A stretch of 64,000 nt of DNA. Origin: Streptococcus sp. D7B5. GTDB taxonomy: Bacteria > Bacillota > Bacilli > Lactobacillales > Streptococcaceae. This document shows positions 1-8,200 of the stretch, piece by piece. The notes beneath the pieces were generated by a model. It worked only from the letters and a program-made list of their open reading frames with translations, was not told the DNA's origin and searched no databases. The position numbers and the translations under genes are program-made. The stretch is taken from NCBI RefSeq assembly GCF_029691405.1, contig NZ_CP121467.1, positions 868,001 to 932,000 of the forward strand, in the 5' to 3' direction. How positions within the stretch are numbered: the stretch's first letter is position 1; each line of letters opens with the position of its first letter.

Positions 1-1738
1 TTTGTTCAAATTGGCGTTCGGAAACTCCTCCCACAGATGACTGAATACCAAGACCAGCAAATAAGAGAGCAACTGAACCTACAACTCCAAAAATGGTCAT
101 CAGCATCCGTTGCTTATAACGAAAGATATTTCTTGCCGTAACCTTATGAGTAAAACTCAAACGACTCCAAATAAAGCTCAGTCGTTCCAGCAAAATCTTT
201 GATCCCTTAACGGGAGGTTTGGGAAGTAAGAGTTGGGCTGCTTCATCGTGCAACTCCCTTCGCGCCACCAGATAAGCCGGCAAAACACTAGATACCCAAC
301 TCAAGGCTAGGGCAAGGATACTATAAGACCAATAGAAATACTCGTGACTTTTTCCAACAACCATCCCAGCTGTTATAACATCTGAAATCACCCCTGCAAG
401 AAGATAATGTCCAAGAAGTGTTCCTATAATGGTTCCCACAGTTCCTGCAAGAAAACCATAGAGGACAAACTTGGCAACAATATCTCGGTTGCGGTAACCC
501 AAGGCCTTGAAAATACCTGCATTGGTGCGTTCTTCATCTACAAAGCGAGTCATCGTTGTAAAGGTCACCATTGCAGCGACCATATATAGCACCACTGGGA
601 AGATATTTCCGACTGAACGAATGCTTGATGATGCATTGCTGTACATGAGGTAGCCTTGACCACCTGGCATGGTTTGGCGATTGTATACGTGGTATTTCGG
701 CTCTGCCAGTTCATCAAGCTCTTTCTGACGCTGTTCAAGCTTCTCTTTTTCCTTAGTTAGATCACTCTCTGTCTGAGCCAGTTTTTCTTTTTTTGTCGCC
801 AGTTCTTCCTTAGCTTTTGTCAGCTGTCCCTCGATTTGACTCTTTTGCGGTTCTGGTAAAGCGGTCGCTTGTTCTTCTTGCGTTTTCAAGCGACTTTCGG
901 CCTGCTCTAACTGACTCTTGCCATTTTCAAGGTTGCTTTCAGCAGTTTGGAGCTGTTCTTTGCCCTCTTCCAAGCTCTTTTGCCCATTTGATTTGATACT
1001 TGCCAATCTTTTTTGACCATTATCAGCAAGTAAGTCTTGCAACTCTTCCTGATGTTGGGCTCGTTTGGTCTTATAGTCTGATGAAAAAGTATCCAGATTT
1101 TTTAAATCGTTATAGCGCACACGCGCAATACTATAAACATCTGAGTCAAACTGACTGGGTAAAATTACTCCATAGCCAGTCAAGTTACCATTTCCACTAC
1201 TAGCACTTCCTAAATCTTCTTTAGAAAGCATCTCACCCGACTGAACAAATCCAGTAATTGTAAAAGTTTGGGATTTTACGATGGACTTTTCTTCTTTCTT
1301 AGTAAAGGTAATGGTCTGCCCAATCTGATAGCGGTCTTTCCAGAAGTCGGCTAGGGCAATTTCCTCATCAGCTTCTGGCAGTCGCCCTTCTGTCACTTGA
1401 AAGGTTGAAATGCTCTCTGGTTTGGAATAAAGTCGAACTGCTTCCTCACCATTTTCAACGGTTAGGTCTGCCATATAGCCAAACTCAACACTTGCTCCTT
1501 GAAGGGTCTTTAGTTCGTCTTGGTCTTCTTTGTCCAACCCATAATCAGCTATTACGGCCAGATCCAGGGTATTGGCTTTACGGAGATAATCCCCTGCCGT
1601 GCGTTCCATGTTTGGACTGGCTACTTTAAGACCTACTAGGGCTAAAGAACCCAGCATCATCAAGGTCAAGATAGAAACAAAGCGTCCCTTTGAAGTCGTC
1701 ACTGACTGAAATAGGTCTTTCCGATATGTTTTTTTCAT
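1..1738 (-). CDS. ABC transporter permease, MacB/FtsX type (3' end outside window)
   Basis: Membrane subunit of an ABC exporter, coupled to the ATPase gene just upstream. The frame opens with ATG at 1738, one base after the ATPase stop (TAGCATG), so translation is probably coupled, and it runs off the window without a stop. Visible order: a short cytoplasmic N terminus, one membrane helix (around LTLMMLGSLALVGL), a large extracytoplasmic domain that includes a Lys/Glu/Gln-rich coiled coil (about residues 225-320), then several membrane helices with FtsX-like features (FVDEERTNAGIFKALGYR). The coiled coil between helix 1 and the FtsX core is typical of large Firmicute permeases of this type. 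Substrate unknown; lipid, peptide or drug export are all possible. It looks intact as far as it can be seen. Confidence 0.85.
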   Translation of the reverse strand, partial: MKKTYRKDLFQSVTTSKGRFVSILTLMMLGSLALVGLKVASPNMERTAGDYLRKANTLDLAVIADYGLDKEDQDELKTLQGASVEFGYMADLTVENGEEAVRLYSKPESISTFQVTEGRLPEADEEIALADFWKDRYQIGQTITFTKKEEKSIVKSQTFTITGFVQSGEMLSKEDLGSASSGNGNLTGYGVILPSQFDSDVYSIARVRYNDLKNLDTFSSDYKTKRAQHQEELQDLLADNGQKRLASIKSNGQKSLEEGKEQLQTAESNLENGKSQLEQAESRLKTQEEQATALPEPQKSQIEGQLTKAKEELATKKEKLAQTESDLTKEKEKLEQRQKELDELAEPKYHVYNRQTMPGGQGYLMYSNASSSIRSVGNIFPVVLYMVAAMVTFTTMTRFVDEERTNAGIFKALGYRNRDIVAKFVLYGFLAGTVGTIIGTLLGHYLLAGVISDVITAGMVVGKSHEYFYWSYSILALALSWVSSVLPAYLVARRELHDEAAQLLLPKPPVKGSKILLERLSFIWSRLSFTHKVTARNIFRYKQRMLMTIFGVVGSVALLFAGLGIQSSVGGVSERQFEQ

Positions 1739-1739
1739 G

Positions 1740-2450
1740 CTAATACTCCAATATATCGATATCCTGTGGATTCTCATTAATCGTCACACTCTTAACCGTG
1801 GCATCACGCATATGAATCACGCGATCTGCAATAGGGGCTAGCGCGCCATTGTGGGTCACGATAATCACCGTCGCTCCTTTTTGACGAGACATGTCTTGGA
1901 GAATTTTCAAGACTTGCTTCCCTGTCTGATAATCCAAGGCACCTGTCGGTTCATCACAAAGGAGGATTTTGGGATTCTTGGCTACAGCGCGTGCAATGGA
2001 CACTCGCTGTTGCTCCCCTCCAGAAAGCTGGGCTGGAAAGTTATTGAGGCGATGAGCCAGACCTACGTCTGTCAAGACCTGCTCAGGATCCAAGGCATCT
2101 GTCACAATTTCTGAGGCCAATTCCACATTTTCCTTGGCTGTCAGATTGGAGACTAGATTGTAAAACTGAAAAACAAAGCCCACATCATCTCGACGATAGT
2201 TTGTTCGTTGGTGGGAATTGTAGTCAGCGATATTAACACCATCAATCCAAATCTCCCCCTCATCATTGGTATCCATACCTCCTAGGAGATTGAGAATGGT
2301 TGATTTTCCAGCACCTGAAGCACCAAGGATAATGACCAACTCCCCTTTTTCAATTTCAAAATTCACATCACGATTAGCCACAATCTCCGTATCTCCAACC
2401 TGGTAACGCTTGTAGCTGTGTTTCATTTCAATATAAGCCATATCATTCAT
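1740..2450 (-). CDS. ABC transporter ATP-binding protein, MacB/LolD-like
   Basis: ATPase partner of the permease that follows it. Walker A (GASGAGKST), ABC signature (LSGGEQQR), Walker B ([12 protein letters not shown]) and the switch histidine region (VIIVTHN) are all present in 236 residues, the normal size for this subfamily. The GALD after Walker B and the FtsX-type partner place it in the MacB/LolD exporter group. The first Met has only 4 bases to the AAGGAG; Met4 (MAYIEMK) has about 10, so either start is possible. Transcribed away from the TetR gene through an intergenic region holding two palindromes, so the pair is probably controlled by that regulator. Confidence 0.9.
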   Translation of the reverse strand: MNDMAYIEMKHSYKRYQVGDTEIVANRDVNFEIEKGELVIILGASGAGKSTILNLLGGMDTNDEGEIWIDGVNIADYNSHQRTNYRRDDVGFVFQFYNLVSNLTAKENVELASEIVTDALDPEQVLTDVGLAHRLNNFPAQLSGGEQQRVSIARAVAKNPKILLCDEPTGALDYQTGKQVLKILQDMSRQKGATVIIVTHNGALAPIADRVIHMRDATVKSVTINENPQDIDILEY

Positions 2451-2476
2451 CTCCTTTTCAAAGCTCGTTTCCTTAA

Positions 2477-2493
2477 ATCAACAATATGTTGAT
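2477..2493. promoter_or_regulatory. Candidate TetR operator 1
   Basis: Perfect inverted repeat ATCAACA-ATA-TGTTGAT. It overlaps the -35 box (TTGATT, 2489-2494) of the plus-strand promoter for the TetR gene. A second copy with the same half-sites lies 69 bp away. This is the pattern expected of an autorepressor, inferred from sequence only. Confidence 0.7.
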
Positions 2494-2517
2494 TCTAAAT
2501 CACAAATATTATATAAT
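2489..2517 (+). promoter_or_regulatory. Promoter of the TetR regulator; overlapping divergent -10
   Basis: TTGATT (2489-2494), 17-bp spacer, TATAAT (2512-2517) on the plus strand. On the minus strand a TATAAT (2508-2513 read in reverse) overlaps it and could serve the ABC genes, though its -35 (TTGCTT) is weak. Both directions would be covered by the two palindromes. Confidence 0.65.
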
Positions 2518-2545
2518 GGGCTAAATCAAAAAGCAATAATCAAAA

Positions 2546-2562
2546 ATCAACAAAGTGTTGAT
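2546..2562. promoter_or_regulatory. Candidate TetR operator 2
   Basis: Perfect inverted repeat ATCAACA-AAG-TGTTGAT with half-sites identical to operator 1. It lies just upstream of the AAGGAAG ribosome binding site of the TetR gene and upstream of the divergent ABC promoter. Confidence 0.7.
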
Positions 2563-2582
2563 TTAAGAAAAAGGAAGAAAAA

Positions 2583-3155
2583 ATGGTTCAGAAACGAAAA
2601 ACTACTACTAAGGAAGACATCAAGGAAGCTTTGATTCAGTTGCTATCAGAGGAGAAATTTGAAAATATATCAATTAGTAAGCTCTGCAAACGCGCAGGGA
2701 TTAATAGGGGAACTTTCTATCTACACTATGAAGATAAATATCAAATGATTGACAGTTTTAAAAGTGAAATTATTTCCCAGCTCTACATTTTTTTAGAAAA
2801 AGAAAGAGAATCGCCTAGAAAGTTTATGTTAGCCAACTTTTATATATTACGTTCGAACGAACGCCTTATCAACGCCTTGTCCCAAAGTCATTACATAGAC
2901 TTTCGTGGTGCAATTCGTGAATTTCTAAGTAGCATTATTCTAACTGAAAATCAAAAAGAAAAGACTCGTCATTTCTTATCAGAAAACTTCCAAATTCCTC
3001 ACAAATACGCTTTGGAAATCTTCTTATCAAGTATTGAAGGAATTATTTCTCTTTGGATTGCTGGGGGAGCTCAAGAAGAACCAGAAGAAATCACGGATAT
3101 GATTTTATCAACCTATAACTACGAATACTGGAGCTACGCATCAAAAGAAGATTAA
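2583..3155 (+). CDS. TetR/AcrR family transcriptional regulator
   Basis: A 190-residue regulator with an N-terminal TetR helix-turn-helix (about residues 8-55: KEDIKEALIQLL...ISISKLCKRAGINRGTFYLHY...K). The C-terminal ligand domain is helical and not diagnostic; its length matches the TetR_C group often found beside ABC exporters in Firmicutes. It is divergent from the ABC pair, and the 130-bp gap contains two matching palindromes. The most likely role is repression of its own gene and of the exporter. Ligand unknown. A GGAAG Shine-Dalgarno supports the start. Confidence 0.9.
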   Translation: MVQKRKTTTKEDIKEALIQLLSEEKFENISISKLCKRAGINRGTFYLHYEDKYQMIDSFKSEIISQLYIFLEKERESPRKFMLANFYILRSNERLINALSQSHYIDFRGAIREFLSSIILTENQKEKTRHFLSENFQIPHKYALEIFLSSIEGIISLWIAGGAQEEPEEITDMILSTYNYEYWSYASKED

Positions 3156-3242
3156 TTCATACAACCTGCTACAGCATAATCTCTATCCTCTCATTTTATA
3201 CTTTTTCAATTAGCTAAATTGCCCTTTTTTAAACTTAGATAC

Positions 3243-3267
3243 AAAAAAGCCTAGGAATCCTAGGCTT
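3243..3267 (-). terminator. Terminator after gpmA
   Basis: Inverted repeat AAGCCTAGGA/TCCTAGGCTT (3247-3267) followed on the minus strand by a T run (A run 3243-3248). It is 13 bp past the gpmA stop and may also stop the convergent TetR transcript. Confidence 0.8.
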
Positions 3268-3279
3268 TCTGTTTATAGA

Positions 3280-3972
3280 TTATTTTCCAAGGTAGTATTC
3301 AGAAACGACGTTCAATTTTTCGTCAAATTCGAATACCAATGGTGGGAAGTTAGGGATTTCCACGTCCATAATTTCGTCGTCTGACAAGCGTTTGATGTGT
3401 TTTACAAGGGCACGGATTGAGTTACCGTGAGCTCCTACGAATACGTTTTTACCATCTTTAAGTGCTGGAGCGATTTTGTCTTCCCAGAATGGAAGGGCAC
3501 GTTCCAAAGTCACTTTCAAGTTTTCAGCATCTGGAATAACTGAGTCGTCAAGTGAAGCGTAACGACGGTCAGTGTGAGCTGAGTGCTCATCATCACGATC
3601 CATGTTTGGAGGCAATACATCGTATGAACGACGCCAGATGTGAACTTGCTCATCACCAAATTGTTCAGCAGCTTCAGCTTTATTTTTACCAGTCAAACCA
3701 CCGTAGTGACGTTCGTTCAAGCGCCATGATTTTTCAACTGGAACCCACAATTGGTCAGCCGCTTCAAGAGCCAAGTTTGTTGTTTTGATCGCACGTTTCA
3801 ATACTGAAGTGTAAGCTTGGTCAAATTCGATACCAGCTTCTTTGATCAATTTACCAGCGTCAATCGCTTGTTGTGTACCTTTTTCAGACAAATCAACATC
3901 AGCCCAACCAGTGAAAAGGTTAGCTTTGTTCCATTCAGACTCACCGTGGCGAGCAAAAACCAATTTTACCAT
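3280..3972 (-). CDS. gpmA: 2,3-bisphosphoglycerate-dependent phosphoglycerate mutase
   Basis: Glycolytic enzyme that interconverts 3- and 2-phosphoglycerate through a phosphohistidine. The N-terminal motif [10 protein letters not shown] carries the catalytic His, followed by [14 protein letters not shown]; the second active-site His lies in [14 protein letters not shown]. At 230 residues it has the normal length of the cofactor-dependent enzyme. Single-gene unit: the TetR gene ends convergently downstream and a terminator follows. AAGGAG sits just before the ATG. Nothing unusual. Confidence 0.97.
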   Translation of the reverse strand: MVKLVFARHGESEWNKANLFTGWADVDLSEKGTQQAIDAGKLIKEAGIEFDQAYTSVLKRAIKTTNLALEAADQLWVPVEKSWRLNERHYGGLTGKNKAEAAEQFGDEQVHIWRRSYDVLPPNMDRDDEHSAHTDRRYASLDDSVIPDAENLKVTLERALPFWEDKIAPALKDGKNVFVGAHGNSIRALVKHIKRLSDDEIMDVEIPNFPPLVFEFDEKLNVVSEYYLGK

Positions 3973-4174
3973 TAGATGGATTCTCCTTTTATTTTTCGAG
4001 GTTTCCCTCGTTTATCTATTCTATTTTACACAATTTTTCACAAAAAAGCTAGTTAAAATCAATTAAAAAGAGAGAACAGTGTCCTCTCATCTAGTCATTA
4101 TTAATTCGCGATATTCAATCAAGAAACAATTGCAATTATTTGTTATTTAAAGCATCAATTAAACGATCAGTATT

Positions 4175-4621
4175 CTAAGTTACATTAGTATCATTGTAAC
4201 GATTATGAATGAGACCTTCAATTGTTTCTTTGCAATTTTCAAGATTAGCTTTTTCAAATACTACCACACTGACAACATGTGTTCCACCAGAAGTAAGATG
4301 CAAAACTAGTAGAGTTTGAAAAGCACTTAGTACTGTTAATACACCATAAGCCGCTAATATCAATCCTCCGATAAATGAATTTTGCATCATTGAAAGGCCA
4401 ATAAGAGCGAAAATTATACCCCAAGCAAATGATTTGAAATCAAGACGAAATGAACTATCTACACTTGCAACATGATCAACAGGAATTGTTTTATTTTGAG
4501 AACCCAGTGAAATAACTTTTAAAATAGTATTAGAGCTAGAAGTTTTTATAAAGACTCCCTCTAAAGCAATGGAAGCTTTTAAATAGAACGTTAAATACGA
4601 TGTAATGAAAGATTGTTTCAT
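4175..4621 (-). CDS. Hypothetical membrane protein, 148 aa
   Basis: I do not recognise the family. The N-terminal half (about 1-65) is beta-strand rich and resembles small PH-like or b-sandwich membrane proteins; two adjacent membrane helices follow (about residues 66-110: WGIIFALIGLSMM and GGLILAAYGVLTVL), and the C terminus is short and soluble (VVVFEKANLENCKETIEGL). AGGAG precedes the ATG. It is the last gene before gpmA and lies downstream of a terminator, so it is probably transcribed alone. No evidence for function. Confidence 0.6.
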   Translation of the reverse strand: MKQSFITSYLTFYLKASIALEGVFIKTSSSNTILKVISLGSQNKTIPVDHVASVDSSFRLDFKSFAWGIIFALIGLSMMQNSFIGGLILAAYGVLTVLSAFQTLLVLHLTSGGTHVVSVVVFEKANLENCKETIEGLIHNRYNDTNVT

Positions 4622-4720
4622 AATATTCTCCTTTTATTTTTTCAAGTTGTATTACATCATGTTTTCTTATAAAAAAAGCATTTTGCTAACATATTCTTTC
4701 GCCAGATCATTCTTTAAATG

Positions 4721-4747
4721 AAAAAAACAACCCTCCAACGGATTGTT
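4721..4747 (-). terminator. Terminator after the 126-aa membrane protein gene
   Basis: Minus-strand stem AACAATCC/GGGTTGTT (8 bp including one G-U, loop GTTGGA) followed by a T run. It ends 12 bp past the stop at 4759. Confidence 0.85.
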
Positions 4748-4758
4748 TCACTAAATTA

Positions 4759-5139
4759 TCAGACAAGTCCACGGACTTCTTTCAAAAATTTAGCAAAAGA
4801 AACAGCTCCTTTAATGATTAGAAATCCTCCTATCCACTCGGTCGCTGAAAGAAATCCCATCACGCCACCAATGATATATAAAATAGAAGGCAACTTTCGA
4901 AGTTGTTGATCTTCTTCGAAATAGATTAGCATAAAAGTACCTAATGCGATTACCAGAATTTTAAAAAATGTCAGGAGCAAGGAAAAGGCAACCGTGACGA
5001 CCAGCATCTTTGAAGGATCTTTATAGATGAGGGCCCCACTATAGGATAGCAAAAATCGTAGGACAGGCCCCAAAAGTAAAGTTATTCCTGCCACCATACC
5101 CAGTTTCCAGTTGAGCCGAACCAATCTATCTCTCTCCAT
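4759..5139 (-). CDS. Small four-helix membrane protein (DUF4064-like), copy A
   Basis: 126 residues, almost wholly hydrophobic, with four predicted membrane helices: LGMVAGITLLLGPVL, MLVVTVAFSLLLTFF plus VIALGTFMLIYF, ILYIIGGVMGFLS and IGGFLIIKGAVSF. It is a paralog of the protein at 11033-11413: both are 126 residues and share the pattern PS(I/V)L(Y/F)I(I/V)GG...W(I/V)GG(F/I)L.I.G near the C terminus. Each paralog lies directly downstream of an M26 protease gene. The DUF4064 name is from memory of such streptococcal proteins. A helper role in protease export or anchoring is guesswork. Confidence 0.7.
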   Translation of the reverse strand: MERDRLVRLNWKLGMVAGITLLLGPVLRFLLSYSGALIYKDPSKMLVVTVAFSLLLTFFKILVIALGTFMLIYFEEDQQLRKLPSILYIIGGVMGFLSATEWIGGFLIIKGAVSFAKFLKEVRGLV

Positions 5140-5247
5140 AAAAACCTCCTTCTCTCGTAGCTATCATTCTACCATATTTGCCTTAGAAACAAAAGACCTT
5201 CTCAGACACAAACAAATCGCCTACCAGCTGTCAGACAGCCAAACATC

Positions 5248-5273
5248 AAAAGAGAAGATCTGTCGATCCTCCC
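5248..5273 (-). terminator. Terminator after the first (downstream-most) zmp gene
   Basis: On the minus strand GGGAGGATC-GACA-GATCTTCTC forms a 9-bp stem with two G-U pairs, followed by TTTT. It lies 18 bp beyond the stop at 5291. Confidence 0.7.
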
Positions 5274-5290
5274 TTTTCATTTTCCAACCC

Positions 5291-8200
5291 TTATTTCTTA
5301 AAAATAGAGGTTCTGAAGTCTTTTGTTTGGTCAAGATAAGCCTTAAAGATTGCTCTCTTCAACTTATGAACTGCACTGTCAATCTCTGGCTTATAGTCAC
5401 TCCAACGAGGAGCCACTGCATCCTGTAGCACAGCTTGGTCCATGAGGGCTTGCAATTCAGTCACACTATTGATGGTCTTTGTCGCATAACTTGGCCATGG
5501 TTTTGTCGGATCTTTAAAGGTCACCTGCTTCAAGTTTCCAAACTGATCCACACGTTCTTTATACATGGCTTTCTTAAAGGCAGCCCAAGATGAATACTTG
5601 CCTTCAAATACCTTGTCCAGTACAAGATCATCTGTCACCAATCCGCGTTCTTTACCATAGAGATTGATAGTTTTACCTTTTTGTTTGGCAGCTTCTTCGT
5701 ATTGATTTGAGATATAAGGTACCATTCCATCCTTAAAGCCTTTGGCAGCCAGAAGTTCGTAAGCGATCCGACGTCCCATAAGGTCCCCTGGCGTGCCTTT
5801 CTCACTGCTGAGAGCTGAATAGATTGGGGCAAAGAGTTTAATGGTATAGTAGCCATTTCGTTCATAGTCGCCAGACTGGTACTCACGAGCTGACAAGATG
5901 TTATGGTCAATCAAACTCTCAAAGCTGGTCAATTTTTGGGCCTCTTCTGCTGTCAATTCTTTGACTACGTTAGTGGCATAAACCTCATTTCCATCTGCTG
6001 GATCTTTCACATACTTGTTCTCAATTTTTCTGAGAGCCGCCATTTTCTGGTAAACATTCAGTTTCTTAACGATTGACTGGCCTTCGAGATATTCCAGCAT
6101 GTAGATGAGGTCAAACATGTTGTGAACATAGTTTTGAAGATCTGCTGCATTTTGGAATCTTTCTGTCGGATCCAAGACTTGCAGACGAGATCCTTCTGTA
6201 CTATCTGATGTTGAGTGTTTCAAGATGGAGTTGATGGTAATGGTTGCGTCACTTGGTTGGTCAGGGGCTTGCAATAAACCTTTTGCAAAGAACTCTGGTC
6301 CCAAGCCACTTCTTCGACCATAGCCACCAAGGTAGATATCCTGATCCGAATCATGGGTCATTTCATGGGTATACGTAATGGCTCCATCCTTGTCTAGCAT
6401 ACGGTAAGACATATAGTAGACGCCATCTCCTGTTGCGTAGGCTCCATGCTGATTGTGCACTACCTTATTACCAACTGGGCCAAAGAAATTCTTCATGGCT
6501 GGATTGGAGCTATCAAACTTAGCCTCCACTGTAGCTTTTCCAGAGGTTGTGTCATCACCAAACTTATAGGCATCATAAAGGAGAATCGTACGATAGAGTT
6601 TTTCACGTCCCTCATTATCTAAAATGCGATACCAATAATCGTAGTGATCACGCTGACGTTTGGCTGTTTCACGTGCATTTTCTTCTACAAAATCATTGAG
6701 AGCCTTGCCCGCTTTATGCTCGCTATTGCGGTAGCGATCATAGGCTCCAAATCCTAAACTAGACATAGTTGAGATGACAAATACTGATTTCTCTGGCAAG
6801 GTTAGGAGAGGCAAGACCATATTGCGGTATTTCCAAGTGGCACTCGTGATGCGATCATAAACACCGATAGAATATTTGGTGCCAGCTAGTCCTTGCTTAG
6901 TTTTCACCTCTTCGATAGTGGATTTTTCTTCGACGATGTAAGCCTTAGTCTCTGATTTAAACCAGTCATTGTTGCTTTTCTCTGGTAGAAAGACTTTTCG
7001 GTAATGTTCCAGTGTACTAAACAAATCTGTCGTTCCATGCTGGCTGGCTAAACTAATAGAATAAGTATCAACGTTGTTCTTAGCTAGAAGATTGTTAAAA
7101 CCAGATTTACCCAACTCAATCAGAGTATCTAGTGGTGAAGCATTTCCCTTACCAAAGAAGTCCAGGTGGTACAGAACCAGGTCTTTGACGTTTACTTGAC
7201 CGTAGCTGAAGTTATACCAACGTTCCAGATATGTCAAACCAAGTAGCAAGGCTTCCTTATTGCGTTTGATTTTATCTACAAGATAGCCCTTGGTAACTTG
7301 GTTGTCACCAGCCAGTCCAGCGTCCGCTGACAAGAGTTTCTTCAAACTGTCTTCCAGATGTTCCTTGGTTTTGGCGAACTGGTCCTCTAGATAGAGCTCA
7401 GTTTGCTTGACGTTTGGAGAAATACCGAGCGTCTTTCTGATGCCTTCTGAATGGTAGTCCACCTGCTGCAATTCAGGTAAGACTTGTTTGATGATAGAGC
7501 TTTGGTCATACAAGAATTGGTTTGGTGTATAGAGAAGACCCGTATTTCCTAGACTATATTCCGCTAATTTGGCAAAATCAGCCTGGTACTTGAGATCGAT
7601 TTTCTCAGATGAATGGTCCTTGTAGTGCAGCAAGAGTTTGTTTGCAGTCTGTTTGTTTGAAACAATGTCTGTGATGACTTGGTTATCCTTCATCATAACT
7701 ACTGACAAGACTTCTTTTTGATACAAAAGACTGTTCTCATTGACCAGATTTCCGTATTTGACGATGGTTGCCTTGTTGTAGAAAGGTAGTAATTTTTCAA
7801 TATTCTTATAAGCCAAGGCGCGCTTAGCTTGATAATGGGCCACCTTAGAAAAGTCACTGTCCTTCTTGCCACTTGTTGAGAGGGGCTCCACTGTTGGTAG
7901 AGTGAGAGGATTGATGACTGCTTTTTTGCTTTCAATTTGGGAAGCATCTAGCATTGTTCCTCTTTCTTCAAAGGATTCCTTGCTGACGACCTCATCCTTG
8001 ACCAAGGTGACATTGTAGACTCTGTTGGCCTTGCTGCTGAATGTGTCCTTCACCTTCATATCATTATAGTGGTAACCAGTGATGGCATTTCCGTTGGTTA
8101 CATTGACATCGCTGAGGACATTGGTCAAACTTCCAGCATGCTTTTCTAGATTAGAAGTTCGGTCCCACAAATAGCCTGCTACTCCCGCAACTCTACCAAA

